From NCBI RefSeq assembly GCF_001721685.1, contig NZ_CP012502.1:1798001-1862000 (forward strand): a stretch of DNA of 64,000 nucleotides. The letters are read 5' to 3'. Shown one piece after another: positions 34,967-44,581 of the stretch. How positions within the stretch are numbered: position 1 is the stretch's first letter; each line of letters opens with the position of its first letter. The DNA is from Salisediminibacterium beveridgei (GTDB taxonomy: Bacteria; Bacillota; Bacilli; Bacillales; Salisediminibacteriaceae). Under the pieces are notes generated by a model that was given only the letters and a program-made list of their open reading frames with translations, did no database searches and had not been told where the DNA came from. Made by a program: the position numbers and the translations under genes.

Positions 34967-36172
34967 TTAGTGCAGCCAATCGTGTTCAAAAAGATACGTG
35001 GGATCAATATCAATAAATAAATAATAATCGTCATCCAAAGGATAAGAATATGTGCGGATAAATTCATTGGTTTTAATGTCACGGTATTTATCACTGAGCA
35101 TACCGACATTACGATACTTCATCTGCATGATATGGTCGAGAAAATACGTGCGCCAACTCCAATTTTTCCCCCTGGCACGTTCATCCGTAATCCAGCCATT
35201 TCCATGTGTCTTCATCCAGTTCGCACTGACCTGATTCCCCAAATCATCAGAAATGTACATCCGGAATGAAATATCTTCAAGGACGTGCGTCAGCTCTTTT
35301 AAAAGTGATTCATGCTGCTTTGGACGACCTTTTTGCTTTAGTTGTTTTTCGATTTGTTTGATGAAATCAATCTGTTTTGACAACTTTGTCTGCCTGGCAA
35401 CAATAAAAGAATGAATATGGCTTTGCAACACAGGCCGCGCATCCAATGGTTCCACTTTGTCCGGCATTGGCATCTTTAGATAGAAGCCCTGTAAATATCG
35501 GCCACCATATTTCCAAGCATTCAACAGCTGGTATTTTTCCTGGATTCCGGAAAAATGTAAAGTTGCCCCGATTTTCCTCGAAAACAATGCCAATGCATTC
35601 AACAGATCACGATACATATTCGGATCTTTTCCACTTCGCAAGTCTGACAGATCAATCTTCAAATATGTTGGTTCCAGTTTTGAAAAATGATCTAAATTCG
35701 TATCATCAAGCTTAATATCATCAATTGATACACGAAAGCCGCTGGCTTTCATATAAAGAAACATATGAATAACATCCCGTTCCTCTTCAAAGCCCGCAAC
35801 CCGGAATTCAAAAACGACTCTTTCCGGAGAAAGACCTTCTTTATCATAACGTTGAAAAGCTTCCATTAAATCTTCAACGCAGTCCAGATCGAGTAGAGTC
35901 TTCAAATCCAGATTGAAAAAGAGTTTTGTATCAGATTCCCATTGAAGAGCCTCCTTGACGGCACGTTCATGAATCAGCTGATCCACTTCCCATTTGTATT
36001 CACTTGGAGTTCCATCATCCAGGAAAAATGGTGCCAGAGAATGCACCTTGCCATCAAGCTCGATCCGTGCAAGAACTTCATACCCGATCACACGGTATTC
36101 CTCCGTATTAAAAATCGGTTGAAAATATGGGCGAACTTCATCGAGATGATCCATCACCTTCATTGGATCCAT
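34967..36172 (-). CDS. YkuI-like EAL-domain protein, probably non-catalytic
   Basis: A 401-residue protein with an N-terminal EAL domain (about 15-250) and a YkuI-type C-terminal sensor domain (about 270-400). EAL motif residues appear as GYEVLAR, FFNLDLK, VFEF, SIDDIK and LKIDLSD. The loop that is usually EGVE reads SGIQ, so two acidic residues needed for c-di-GMP hydrolysis are replaced. It is therefore more likely a c-di-GMP receptor than a phosphodiesterase. YkuI of B. subtilis also lacks clear activity, as I recall. Start behind GGAGGCG. Confidence 0.88.
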   Translation of the reverse strand: MDPMKVMDHLDEVRPYFQPIFNTEEYRVIGYEVLARIELDGKVHSLAPFFLDDGTPSEYKWEVDQLIHERAVKEALQWESDTKLFFNLDLKTLLDLDCVEDLMEAFQRYDKEGLSPERVVFEFRVAGFEEERDVIHMFLYMKASGFRVSIDDIKLDDTNLDHFSKLEPTYLKIDLSDLRSGKDPNMYRDLLNALALFSRKIGATLHFSGIQEKYQLLNAWKYGGRYLQGFYLKMPMPDKVEPLDARPVLQSHIHSFIVARQTKLSKQIDFIKQIEKQLKQKGRPKQHESLLKELTHVLEDISFRMYISDDLGNQVSANWMKTHGNGWITDERARGKNWSWRTYFLDHIMQMKYRNVGMLSDKYRDIKTNEFIRTYSYPLDDDYYLFIDIDPTYLFEHDWLH

Positions 36173-36232
36173 GCGAACGCCTCCTCTCCATAATAAAAAT
36201 CGACTTACATTGTCAGTATAACATGGGTCTGA

Positions 36233-37105
36233 TCAGTAATTCTCAGGTGTATTTCCTGTGACGGTTTTGAACAACCGATTCGCTTCCTCAAAGGGAAGTT
36301 TCGTGAGGCCCAGTTCCTCTCCTTCACGTCCAAAAGATTCATGATGAAAATCTGAACCGCCTGTCTTGAAGATCGCATGACCCAAAGATGTTTCAATCCG
36401 GTTGGCTAAACAAGAAAATCGCTCAACAGTCTTCGCATCGTGATCGCGGTGAAAGACCTCAATCCCGTCAAGATTGTAATCATGAAATAATGCAGGGATT
36501 TCCTCATCCAAATCGTAAAATACCGGATGGGCAATTATTGCCACACCACCTGCTTCGTGAATCACGCGAATTGCTTCTTCGGGATGCATCTCATCTTCCT
36601 TGAATGCGTAACAAGGGCCATTATAACCGATGTAGCGTTTAAAGGCATCGCCTACAGTATCAGCATACCCATGATCTACAAGTGCCTTTGCCAAGTGGGG
36701 ACGACTGTATGTATCCCCAGTGACGTACTGAAAGACATCCGTTTCCTCGATCCGAATACCTTGATCCTGACATTTTCGTATCATTGTTCTCATTCGCTCG
36801 AGACGCCGCTCACGATGAAACGCCAATGTTTTTTGCAAGGCAGTGCAATCCGGTTGAACACCATAACCGAGAATATCAACGCTCGTTTTGCAAAACCTTG
36901 TGGAAAGCTCAAGACCGTTAATAAAATCAAGTCCGAGCTTTTTTGCCGTTTCGCTTGCAGATGCTAGCCCGGTTGTTGTGTCGTGGTCGGTCAAACTGAT
37001 CATCGTTAATCCTGCAGCAGCAGCTTTTGACACCAGTTCCACCTGGGAATAGGCCCCATCTGAGGCGGTGGAGTGCATATGAAGATCTGCCAATGGCTTA
37101 TTCAT
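36233..37105 (-). CDS. PHP-domain phosphoesterase, TrpH/YciV type
   Basis: A 290-residue PHP metal-dependent phosphoesterase. Metal ligands: ADLHMHSTASDG, LTDHDTTTG, the Glu in NGLELST, AIIAHPV and GGSDFHH. Relatives (TrpH, RNase AM) degrade short RNAs or 3',5'-bisphosphate nucleotides. ATG at 37105 overlaps the nadE stop as TAATG, showing coupled translation. A GTG 9 bases upstream is less likely. Confidence 0.9.
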   Translation of the reverse strand: MNKPLADLHMHSTASDGAYSQVELVSKAAAAGLTMISLTDHDTTTGLASASETAKKLGLDFINGLELSTRFCKTSVDILGYGVQPDCTALQKTLAFHRERRLERMRTMIRKCQDQGIRIEETDVFQYVTGDTYSRPHLAKALVDHGYADTVGDAFKRYIGYNGPCYAFKEDEMHPEEAIRVIHEAGGVAIIAHPVFYDLDEEIPALFHDYNLDGIEVFHRDHDAKTVERFSCLANRIETSLGHAIFKTGGSDFHHESFGREGEELGLTKLPFEEANRLFKTVTGNTPENY

Positions 37106-37923
37106 TATTTCCACCAGCTGTCGAATGGCGTAACGGGAAGTTCACGTTTGTGTGTCGTTTGCACATAGATCGTTTCCAAATGTGCTTTAGCCTTTTCGTC
37201 AATCGTACCACCGGTCAAGTAGGTGTCAAGTTCCCTGTATGTGATGCCTAGTGCCTCTTCATCAGGGAGCTGAGGCTTGTCATCTTCAAGGTCAGCTGTA
37301 GGTGCTTTTGTATAAAACAATGATGGTGCGCCGAAAACTTCAAGTAACTCCCGCCCTTGTCCTTTTGTCAATCCGAACAGCGGGGCAACATCACAAGCGC
37401 CATCTCCAAATTTCGTATAAAAACCCGTCACTGCCTCTGCGGCATGATCAGTACCAGCAATCAGGCAGCGATAGTGTGCCCCAAGGTCATATTGCGCTTT
37501 CATCCGCTCCCTTGCCTTTGTATTACCCTTCACAAAATCGGACATTTCTTCCCCCGTTGCGTCTTTAAATGATGTCATCGCCGCGTCCACCGCTGGCTTA
37601 ATATTCAACGTAATTTGCCGGTCTGGGTCGATGAATGACAAGGCTTCTTGTGCATCCGCTTCATCCTTTTGGGTGCCATATGGCAGTCTTGCAGCATAAA
37701 AGCAGTATCGCGCCTCTCCTGCTTCCTCGTTCAATTCCGAAATCGCCTGCTGAATAAGAAGTCCTGTGAGGAGAGAATCCTGACCACCGGAAATCCCAAG
37801 GATGTAGCCAGACATACCGGAGGATTGCAAATAACCCTTTAAAAACTCGACCCGGTTTCTGATTTCCTCTTTCGGTTCAATCACAGGTTTAACTTGTAAT
37901 GTTTCAATAATTTGATGTTGCAA
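37105..37923 (-). CDS. nadE: Ammonia-dependent NAD synthetase
   Basis: A 272-residue enzyme that converts deamido-NAD plus ammonia and ATP to NAD. The PP-loop LGISGGQDS is near residue 42, with LPYGTQKDEADAQ, FVKGNTKARERM and AGTDHAAEAVTGFYTKFGDGACD. No glutaminase domain is present, so ammonia is the nitrogen donor. The length and C-terminus (FDSWWK) match Bacillus NadE. The start is TTG at 37921-37923 behind AAAGGAG. It is followed directly by the PHP gene. Confidence 0.95.
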   Translation of the reverse strand: MQHQIIETLQVKPVIEPKEEIRNRVEFLKGYLQSSGMSGYILGISGGQDSLLTGLLIQQAISELNEEAGEARYCFYAARLPYGTQKDEADAQEALSFIDPDRQITLNIKPAVDAAMTSFKDATGEEMSDFVKGNTKARERMKAQYDLGAHYRCLIAGTDHAAEAVTGFYTKFGDGACDVAPLFGLTKGQGRELLEVFGAPSLFYTKAPTADLEDDKPQLPDEEALGITYRELDTYLTGGTIDEKAKAHLETIYVQTTHKRELPVTPFDSWWK

Positions 37924-37937
37924 AAGCCTTCACTCCT

Positions 37938-38243
37938 TTACTTGATTCCATTAATCAAAACAGCATTGTTCGATTTGCGTTCGATTTGAACGATTTCTTC
38001 TTCTTGCTTTCCAATGAGATCAAAATGAGGAAAACATTCCCTTTCATGAAGCCATTCTTCTTTGAGGCCATGACTTTTCCCCCATCTGATCAATTTTTGA
38101 CGATTCGAACAGCCTGCTTTCGTCACGGTATTGTACTGAGGAAAGCGTTCATCATACCAATAATGCGTTAACAAAGCGACTTCACCCGAGGCCACAACAG
38201 CCTTCCATAAATTTAACTCCTCTTTCTTAATTCCAAAAGCCAT
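37938..38243 (-). CDS. YneQ-like protein of unknown function
   Basis: A 101-residue soluble protein beginning MAFGIKKEELNLWK and containing LLTHYWYDERFPQYNTVTKAG and HFDLIGK. It resembles B. subtilis YneQ as recalled; there yneP and yneQ are adjacent downstream of citB, as here. Function unknown. The start at 38243 is fixed by AGGAGG 9 bases upstream. The neighbouring thioesterase is probably in the same operon. Confidence 0.7.
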   Translation of the reverse strand: MAFGIKKEELNLWKAVVASGEVALLTHYWYDERFPQYNTVTKAGCSNRQKLIRWGKSHGLKEEWLHERECFPHFDLIGKQEEEIVQIERKSNNAVLINGIK

Positions 38244-38331
38244 ATCACATTGCCTCCTGTATTCATGATACGGAGAATCAGCAAATCCATCAAGAGAAGT
38301 GATTCTGATTGTCAGGTTTTCCAACACGTTT

Positions 38332-38766
38332 TTATGAAAAAGGAACAGAAGAAAGATGATTCCGATAGGCCTTATCCCAAAGAGGGAATCGCTTTTTCAT
38401 CTGAATTGGCTTGAAGGTTTTGGCATCCACACATACATGTTCACTTTCTCCTGTCACCAGAAGCACCTGATCGGCATAAATTTCATAACTGTAGGTAACA
38501 CGAACTCCGGTATAGTTGATGATCCGGGTCTTGACCGTTACATCCTGCCCGTATGTTGCCGGCCTGAGATAATTCAGATTAATTTTCGTTACAGGTGACA
38601 TAACCCCTTCTTTTTCCATATCCGCGTAACGAAAACCGATATCCTCAATTAGCTTTGTACGACCGATTTCACACCAGACCAAATAGTTGGCGTGATATAC
38701 AACCCCCATTTGGTCAGTTTCAGCATAGCGTACAGGAAACGTAACGCTCGAAAGGGTATTACTCAT
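38332..38766 (-). CDS. Acyl-CoA thioesterase, YneP/YbgC type
   Basis: A 144-residue hotdog-fold thioesterase. The catalytic pattern VRYAETDQMGVVYHANYLVW (Asp near residue 17) is that of the 4HBT/YbgC group. It hydrolyses acyl-CoA substrates, probably of short or aromatic acids. The start overlaps the AAA gene by 8 bases (ATGAGTAA), implying translational coupling; AAAGGA lies 11 bases upstream. It is the YneP counterpart next to the YneQ-like gene. Confidence 0.88.
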   Translation of the reverse strand: MSNTLSSVTFPVRYAETDQMGVVYHANYLVWCEIGRTKLIEDIGFRYADMEKEGVMSPVTKINLNYLRPATYGQDVTVKTRIINYTGVRVTYSYEIYADQVLLVTGESEHVCVDAKTFKPIQMKKRFPLWDKAYRNHLSSVPFS

Positions 38767-41098
38767 AGTCAGATTCATCCTTTCTCGTCAATTCAAAATC
38801 AGCTTCTGAAAGTATTGTCAAATCATCTTCTGTCACTTTTTCCATGTTCATCAAACGCATCGCCTGACGTTGAATCGCTTCTTCAAGCCAATTTTCCATT
38901 CCTCTCGCGTTCCCTTCAGGTGGCTTTTCATAAACAGATTGTTCGAGTTTCTGTTTTAATGAGCCTGGTATCTCATACCCTACGTCAGTCGCATAATGTT
39001 CAAGAATGTCTGCAAGCTCGGATGCCGAGTATGGAGGGAAACGAAAGAACGTTTTAAATCTTGAAGACAATCCCGGATTCGTATTCATCAACACCTGCAT
39101 TTCATCATCATAGCCCGCAAGGATCACCACGAGATTTTCATCATGACGCGTCATTTCCTCGACCAGCGTTTCAACAGCCTCTTTACCGAAATCACCTGCT
39201 GCTTTCGCAGTCAGTGCATAGGCCTCATCAATGAACAATACCCCGCCCAATGCTTCCCTTATTTTCTGCTTGGTTTTAATAGCGGTCTGGCCTGTATAGC
39301 CTGCGACAAGGTCGCTTCTGCCTGCCGTCACGAGATGACCCCGTTTCAAAAGACCAAGATCATGAAGAATATGCGAATATATGGAAGCCACCGTTGTTTT
39401 TCCGGTTCCGGAAGGACCGGAAAATACGGCATGCAGCTGAACAGGGACAGCCGGTAATTCCTTTTCTTTACGGAGTTGCTGTATTCTCACGAAAGAAGAC
39501 AACTTCAGTACCTGTTGTTTGATATCATCGAGTCCAATTAAACGGTTCAGCCGTTCTTCACCCGTTGCACCCTGTTCCTCCTCTGCGTGAATACGAAATG
39601 AGAAGGCATCACTGTCAAGTATCGTAAAATCCTCTTCCTTGAAAGACTCCTGCTCAGCAGCTTTAGCACCTTTATGGAAAATGGCTTCTGTGACGAGATC
39701 TTTGACCACACGGGCATTCCCAAACGACTCATCAACCCGTTGTTTTTCAATGTGGCTCGTCAATGAGCGAATGGCCTCCTCGGTCAAAATGAAATCATTG
39801 TCCAAAGCGACATGCTCTGCGATTTCCAAAAGATCTTCAGTGCTGTAATCGGGTAAATGGATGTGATTTGTCTCAGGGAATCGGCTTCGAAGACCCGGAT
39901 TACTCCAGAGAAAACGGCGCATCTCTTCAGGGTATCCTGCAAGAATAACCGCAAACTGGCCGGCATGTGCATCACTTGTCATTGCTGAAACAAGCGTATC
40001 GATGACAGTCTGGCCATAATCTGTACCACTGGCATCGTGTTTAAACAGACTATATGCCTCATCGATAAACAAAATGCCACCCATTGCGTCTTCCACTGCC
40101 TGCAACGTTTTTTCCTCAGTTTGACCCACGTAAGCGCCAACCAGCCTCGAACGGTCCGTTTCCACAACTTCCGGTTTTGGTAATACGCCCAGTTCATAAT
40201 AGATTTTCGCGAGTAATCTGGCGAGCGTGGTTTTCCCCGTTCCCGGATTACCTGTCAAAACCATGTTTAAAGAGCGTTCATTCTGGAGATGATAGCCTTG
40301 TTTCTTTCGTTCGTTCTGATAGAGCAGATAATAATAATACGAGCGGATTTGTTCTTTCACCTCATCCAGTCCCGTCATTCGTTTCAACTCTCCAAGTGCC
40401 GTTGTCTCTTTGTGATCAAACATGTCCTGCCATTCCGAAAATTGATCAAACAACTGGTTCAGTTCTGACAATATCTGATCTAATTCGAGTTTCTTCTCCT
40501 TGGAGGCATAGATTCCACTGATGGTATTCTTATATGCAGACAGGGCTTCCCGAAGGCGTTCGAAACACGCCTGAACAGCATGCAGGATACGTAAACCATC
40601 AGATAACCTCTCCTCGGTTTCAGTCATCGTGAATCGACCTTCAGGCTGATCCTGCAACTTTGAAGATCGATGAAGGAGCAGACTGACTTTTTTTTCGCGC
40701 TCATCTATGGCGTGGAACATCTCATCTACCTTACTGATTTTTCCTTGACTATGGTCTGTTTCCCGAATCGTCGGTATTTCAAATAGTATGTTCAGTTTAC
40801 TTAAATCATCGATTATCATTTGTGAATAAATGGCGATTGTTGTCTCTGAATCTCCGGAAATGGTCCAACCGTCAGCCATATACTCTTCCACACGATGATC
40901 CCATTCCCCTTTTCTCAAGTAACGGGCAAGGGCAAGCATCATATATGTTTCTCCTGCTTCTGTTTCATCTGCTCCATGCTCCTCACGGATTTGTTCGAGT
41001 AAACGAAGCAGGCTCGATTCTTTAAGTGAATCAGCCGGTTGATTTTTGATTCTCTCAAAGCGCTCTTCCCACGATTCACGGTTGGATTGGTAACGCAT
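38759..41098 (-). CDS. Tandem AAA+ ATPase, CbbX/SpoVK-like
   Basis: A 779-residue protein. A helical N-terminal part (about 1-235) is followed by two CbxX/SpoVK-type AAA modules: the first with GNPGTGKTTLARLLAK and GGILFIDEAYSL (about 265-500), the second with GPSGTGKTTVASIY and GGVLFIDEAYALT (about 530-770). Both have intact Walker A and B motifs and arginine-rich NPGLRSRF/NPGLSSRF segments. Such proteins act as hexameric remodelers (Rubisco activase-like, ESX EccA-like, SpoVK). Target unknown. It is coupled to the thioesterase gene. Confidence 0.87.
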   Translation of the reverse strand: MRYQSNRESWEERFERIKNQPADSLKESSLLRLLEQIREEHGADETEAGETYMMLALARYLRKGEWDHRVEEYMADGWTISGDSETTIAIYSQMIIDDLSKLNILFEIPTIRETDHSQGKISKVDEMFHAIDEREKKVSLLLHRSSKLQDQPEGRFTMTETEERLSDGLRILHAVQACFERLREALSAYKNTISGIYASKEKKLELDQILSELNQLFDQFSEWQDMFDHKETTALGELKRMTGLDEVKEQIRSYYYYLLYQNERKKQGYHLQNERSLNMVLTGNPGTGKTTLARLLAKIYYELGVLPKPEVVETDRSRLVGAYVGQTEEKTLQAVEDAMGGILFIDEAYSLFKHDASGTDYGQTVIDTLVSAMTSDAHAGQFAVILAGYPEEMRRFLWSNPGLRSRFPETNHIHLPDYSTEDLLEIAEHVALDNDFILTEEAIRSLTSHIEKQRVDESFGNARVVKDLVTEAIFHKGAKAAEQESFKEEDFTILDSDAFSFRIHAEEEQGATGEERLNRLIGLDDIKQQVLKLSSFVRIQQLRKEKELPAVPVQLHAVFSGPSGTGKTTVASIYSHILHDLGLLKRGHLVTAGRSDLVAGYTGQTAIKTKQKIREALGGVLFIDEAYALTAKAAGDFGKEAVETLVEEMTRHDENLVVILAGYDDEMQVLMNTNPGLSSRFKTFFRFPPYSASELADILEHYATDVGYEIPGSLKQKLEQSVYEKPPEGNARGMENWLEEAIQRQAMRLMNMEKVTEDDLTILSEADFELTRKDESDYE

Positions 41099-41117
41099 GA
41101 TTAACCTCCTCCATCGA

Positions 41118-41612
41118 TCAAGCTTGATGATCCTTTGTCAGGCGCGATTTGAAAATAAAATACACCACCGCTCCGATCATACCGCCCAGACTGTTCAGAA
41201 TCACATCGTCGACATTCGCAACCCGTAATGTAAACAGAAATTGATTGACTTCGATAAATAGCGACAATAGTGCTGAAGCTACTATTATTTGCCATATACT
41301 AAGCTGTTTTTTGCTGAATGCTGACACCACAAAAGGAAACAGCATGCCAAATGGGACAAACATCAGGATATTACCGCCAAGAATACGGATCGGATCCGTT
41401 GAATCAGGGCTGTATAATAAAATCCGCTCAATGCTAAGTCCAGGTTCGAGATTGTAATTACGTCCACCGGGTCCCATCGGTCCAAAGCTTGATCCATGAT
41501 TCCAAGCAAAGAAAACGATATAAAATAATACACCAAGGTAGAGTATAAATAACAGTAAACCAGTATATTTCATTGAACTGCTCATCTCAATTTCCAGTTT
41601 ACTCTTTCTCAT
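41118..41612 (-). CDS. VanZ-like membrane protein
   Basis: A 164-residue membrane protein with four hydrophobic segments. It includes NILMFVPFGMLFPF, FIEVNQFLFTLRVANVDDVILNSLGGMIG, the VanZ family core with the RxxDxDDxxxN-like pattern. VanZ proteins are linked to glycopeptide resistance in enterococci, but most homologues have no assigned role. Start follows GGGGAG. It precedes the AAA gene by about 20 bases. Confidence 0.85.
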   Translation of the reverse strand: MRKSKLEIEMSSSMKYTGLLLFILYLGVLFYIVFFAWNHGSSFGPMGPGGRNYNLEPGLSIERILLYSPDSTDPIRILGGNILMFVPFGMLFPFVVSAFSKKQLSIWQIIVASALLSLFIEVNQFLFTLRVANVDDVILNSLGGMIGAVVYFIFKSRLTKDHQA

Positions 41613-41694
41613 ATCTACTCCCCATCTCTATAAAACACACTCTTTCATTATGAATAATCTCTGAAATTAGTGCAAGAAAAAGACGAAAAGAAAA

Positions 41695-41718
41695 AGCCTC
41701 CGGAATTTACCGAAGGCT
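41695..41718 (-). terminator. Terminator of the aconitase gene
   Basis: AGCCTTCGG pairs with CCGGAGGCT across TAAATT on the minus strand, followed by TTTTTCTTTTC, just after the stop codon. Confidence 0.82.
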
Positions 41719-41733
41719 CTCCTTAACGATTAT

Positions 41734-44454
41734 TTATTTTACAGACTGCAATTGATTTCGCAGAACCATTTGCAGAATACCACCATGCCGGTAATAATCG
41801 ATTTCCACTTCACTATCAAATCTAGCAAGAACAGTGAATTCAGTCACTTTCCCATCATCAGAAGTTGCAGTAACTTTCAAATCCTGACGAGGCTGAACGT
41901 GATTGTCAACATGAACTTCGAAATGCTCCTCACCTGTCAGACCAAGTTGATCAGCGTTTTCACCTTCTTTAAATTGCAGAGGCAAAACACCCATAAGAAC
42001 TAGGTTACTGCGGTGAATTCGCTCGAAGCTCTCAGCAATGACCGTTTTAATACCAAGCAGATTTGTTCCTTTAGCTGCCCAGTCACGGGAGCTTCCCATA
42101 CCGTAATCCTTACCACCCATAACCAGCAGGCCGGTTCCTTCTTCTTTATACTTCATGCACGCATCATAGATCGCCATGACTTCACCTGTCGGCCAGTGTG
42201 TCGTATACCCGCCTTCAGTACCGGGTGCCAACTGATTTTTGATGCGGATATTCGCAAATGTTCCACGCATCATCACTTCATGATTACCACGGCGCGAACC
42301 ATAGGAGTTGAAGTCTTTCGGTTCAAGACCTCTGTCTATCAGATATCTTCCCGCAGGACTGTTTTTGGCTATCGCACCTGCCGGTGAAATATGGTCCGTA
42401 GTAACAGAATCACCGAACTTACCTACAGCACGCAAACCGGATAGCTTTTTCACATCCTCAGGGTCTGGAGAGAGATTCTCAAAGAACGGAGGATTTTGAA
42501 TATACGTGGATTCTTCATCAAATTCGTACAGATCGCCATCTGGCGTATCAAGAGCATTCCACTGTTCATTATCATCGAAGACTCGTTCATACTCACGTTT
42601 GAAAAGTTTTGGATCAACTGCTTCCTTCATTGCCTGATCGATCAGTTCATTGGAAGGCCAGATATCTTTGAAAAAGACATCATTTCCGTCTTTGTCCTGA
42701 CCAAGAGGTTCTGTTTCAAAATCAATATCCACAGTTCCTGCCAATGCATATGCAACAACAAGCGGAGGAGATGCCAGGTAATTGGCTTTTACAAGTGGAT
42801 GGATCCGGCCTTCGAAATTACGGTTACCACTGAGAACAGAAGATACGGTCAAATCATTTTCACTGATTGCCTCTTCCACTTCATCAGGCAGTGGACCGCT
42901 GTTTCCGATACATGTTGTACACCCATAACCAACGAGGTTAAACCCGAGCTTATCCAAGTAAGTCATCAGACCCGCATCTTCCAAGTATCCTGTTACTACT
43001 TTCGATCCTGGAGCGAGACTGGTCTTCACATAATCAGGGACTGTCAGACCCTTTTCCACAGCATTCTTAGCCAGTAGTCCAGACCCGAGCATGACATGCG
43101 GATTGGAAGTATTTGTACAGCTTGTAATCGCTGCGATTGTAACTGCACCTGTACGAAGAGTTGAAGTATTTCCATTCGGGTGCTTTACGGCAACGGAACG
43201 GTCCACTTCGTCTTTATCCAGTCCATATCCTTGATTTCCAATAGGAGCTGTCAAAGCTTTACGCCATTCTTTCTTCATTTGCGACAGCGGAATAAGATCC
43301 TGAGGACGTTTTGGTCCTGACAGGTTCGGTTCGATTGTCGAAAGATCCAATTCAATTACTTTCGTGAATTCCGGGTCTTCTTTATCTGGTGTATAGAACA
43401 TGTCATTTGCTTTGGTATAAGTTTCAACCAGGTTCACGAGCTCTTCACTTCGGCCTGTGAAACGCAGATAATTCAGCGTCTCCTCATCTACCGGGAAGAA
43501 GCCGCATGTGGCACCATACTCCGGTGCCATATTGGAGATCGTTGCCCGGTCTGCAAGAGTCATATCACGCAGTCCCGGACCGAAGTATTCGACAAATTTG
43601 CCAACCACGTTCGTTTGTCTGAGGAGCTGTGTCACTTTCAATGCAAGGTCCGTTGCTGTTGCTCCTTCAGGCATTTTACCAGTGAATTTCAAACCGACCA
43701 CTTCGGGTACAGGGAAATACGAAGGCTGCTTGAGCATACCAGCTTCAGCTTCAATGCCGCCGACACCCCAGCCGAGCACACCGAGTCCATTGATCATGGT
43801 TGTATGAGAATCCGTTCCCACCAGTGAATCCGGATAGGCAACACGTTCGCCGCTTTCTTCAGATTCCATGACAACATCTGCGAGATACTCGAGATTAACC
43901 TGGTGTACAATACCTGTTGCGGGCGGAACTGCCCGGTAATTATCAAGGGATTTCTGGGCCCAGTTTAAAAATTTATAACGCTCGAGATTTCGCTCGAATT
44001 CACGTTCCATGTTAAACATTAAAGAATCTGCTGCACCGAACTGGTCGACCTGAACAGAGTGGTCCACGACCAGATCTACAGGAATGGCCGGGTTAATCCG
44101 CTTCGGATCGCCCCCTAAATCAGCCATCGCTTTTCTGAGAGATGCCAGATCAACAATTGCCGGTACGCCTGTAAAGTCCTGCAAAATAACACGGGCAGGC
44201 TTAAAAGGCACATCAATAGCCGCCACATCCTTCGAACCGAATTTGGCGAGATTATCTACATGCTCTTGCTTGATGATTCGACCGTCATGCTGACGGAGAA
44301 CCGATTCCAGGAGTACCCGAATGGAGTAAGGCAGTCTCGAAACATTCCCGATTCCTGCTTCTTCAATCGCTTTCAAATCATAGTAATGATACGTCTTGCC
44401 GTTCACCTCAAATTGTTTCTTTGAGTTGTAAAGCTCTTTCGTTTCATTAGACAT
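41734..44454 (-). CDS. citB: Aconitate hydratase AcnA (CitB)
   Basis: A 906-residue TCA cycle enzyme interconverting citrate and isocitrate. The 4Fe-4S ligands are Cys in [11 protein letters not shown] and two in [13 protein letters not shown]. Other signatures: [28 protein letters not shown] and, in the swivelling C-terminal domain, [15 protein letters not shown] and [10 protein letters not shown]. In Bacillus it doubles as an RNA-binding regulator when the cluster is lost. The ATG at 44454 follows GGAGGG; an excellent sigma-A promoter lies upstream. Confidence 0.96.
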   Translation of the reverse strand: MSNETKELYNSKKQFEVNGKTYHYYDLKAIEEAGIGNVSRLPYSIRVLLESVLRQHDGRIIKQEHVDNLAKFGSKDVAAIDVPFKPARVILQDFTGVPAIVDLASLRKAMADLGGDPKRINPAIPVDLVVDHSVQVDQFGAADSLMFNMEREFERNLERYKFLNWAQKSLDNYRAVPPATGIVHQVNLEYLADVVMESEESGERVAYPDSLVGTDSHTTMINGLGVLGWGVGGIEAEAGMLKQPSYFPVPEVVGLKFTGKMPEGATATDLALKVTQLLRQTNVVGKFVEYFGPGLRDMTLADRATISNMAPEYGATCGFFPVDEETLNYLRFTGRSEELVNLVETYTKANDMFYTPDKEDPEFTKVIELDLSTIEPNLSGPKRPQDLIPLSQMKKEWRKALTAPIGNQGYGLDKDEVDRSVAVKHPNGNTSTLRTGAVTIAAITSCTNTSNPHVMLGSGLLAKNAVEKGLTVPDYVKTSLAPGSKVVTGYLEDAGLMTYLDKLGFNLVGYGCTTCIGNSGPLPDEVEEAISENDLTVSSVLSGNRNFEGRIHPLVKANYLASPPLVVAYALAGTVDIDFETEPLGQDKDGNDVFFKDIWPSNELIDQAMKEAVDPKLFKREYERVFDDNEQWNALDTPDGDLYEFDEESTYIQNPPFFENLSPDPEDVKKLSGLRAVGKFGDSVTTDHISPAGAIAKNSPAGRYLIDRGLEPKDFNSYGSRRGNHEVMMRGTFANIRIKNQLAPGTEGGYTTHWPTGEVMAIYDACMKYKEEGTGLLVMGGKDYGMGSSRDWAAKGTNLLGIKTVIAESFERIHRSNLVLMGVLPLQFKEGENADQLGLTGEEHFEVHVDNHVQPRQDLKVTATSDDGKVTEFTVLARFDSEVEIDYYRHGGILQMVLRNQLQSVK

Positions 44455-44479
44455 ACGTAAATTCCCTCCTTCATGTACT

Positions 44480-44508
44480 ATCATATAACAGATTATCACA
44501 ATTGTCTA
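44480..44508 (-). promoter_or_regulatory. Sigma-A promoter of citB
   Basis: On the minus strand TAGACA (44503-44508), a 17-base spacer and TATGAT (44480-44485), about 25 bases upstream of the start. An AT-rich stretch upstream (44514-44528) weakly resembles a CodY motif. Confidence 0.75.
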
Positions 44509-44581
44509 AAACCTTTTTTCGGAAATTTGTCATATTTTTATTTTCTAACATAACAATTTTTATGCTATAGCGACACCGGAT

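Noticed and set aside
42496..43077. Long open frames antisense to citB and several other genes
   Set aside because: They mirror strongly conserved coding regions, lack ribosome sites and have no recognisable protein pattern.
44514..44528. CodY-like box upstream of citB (AAATTTCCGAAAAAA)
   Set aside because: At least three mismatches to the CodY motif in AT-rich sequence; too weak to annotate as a site.
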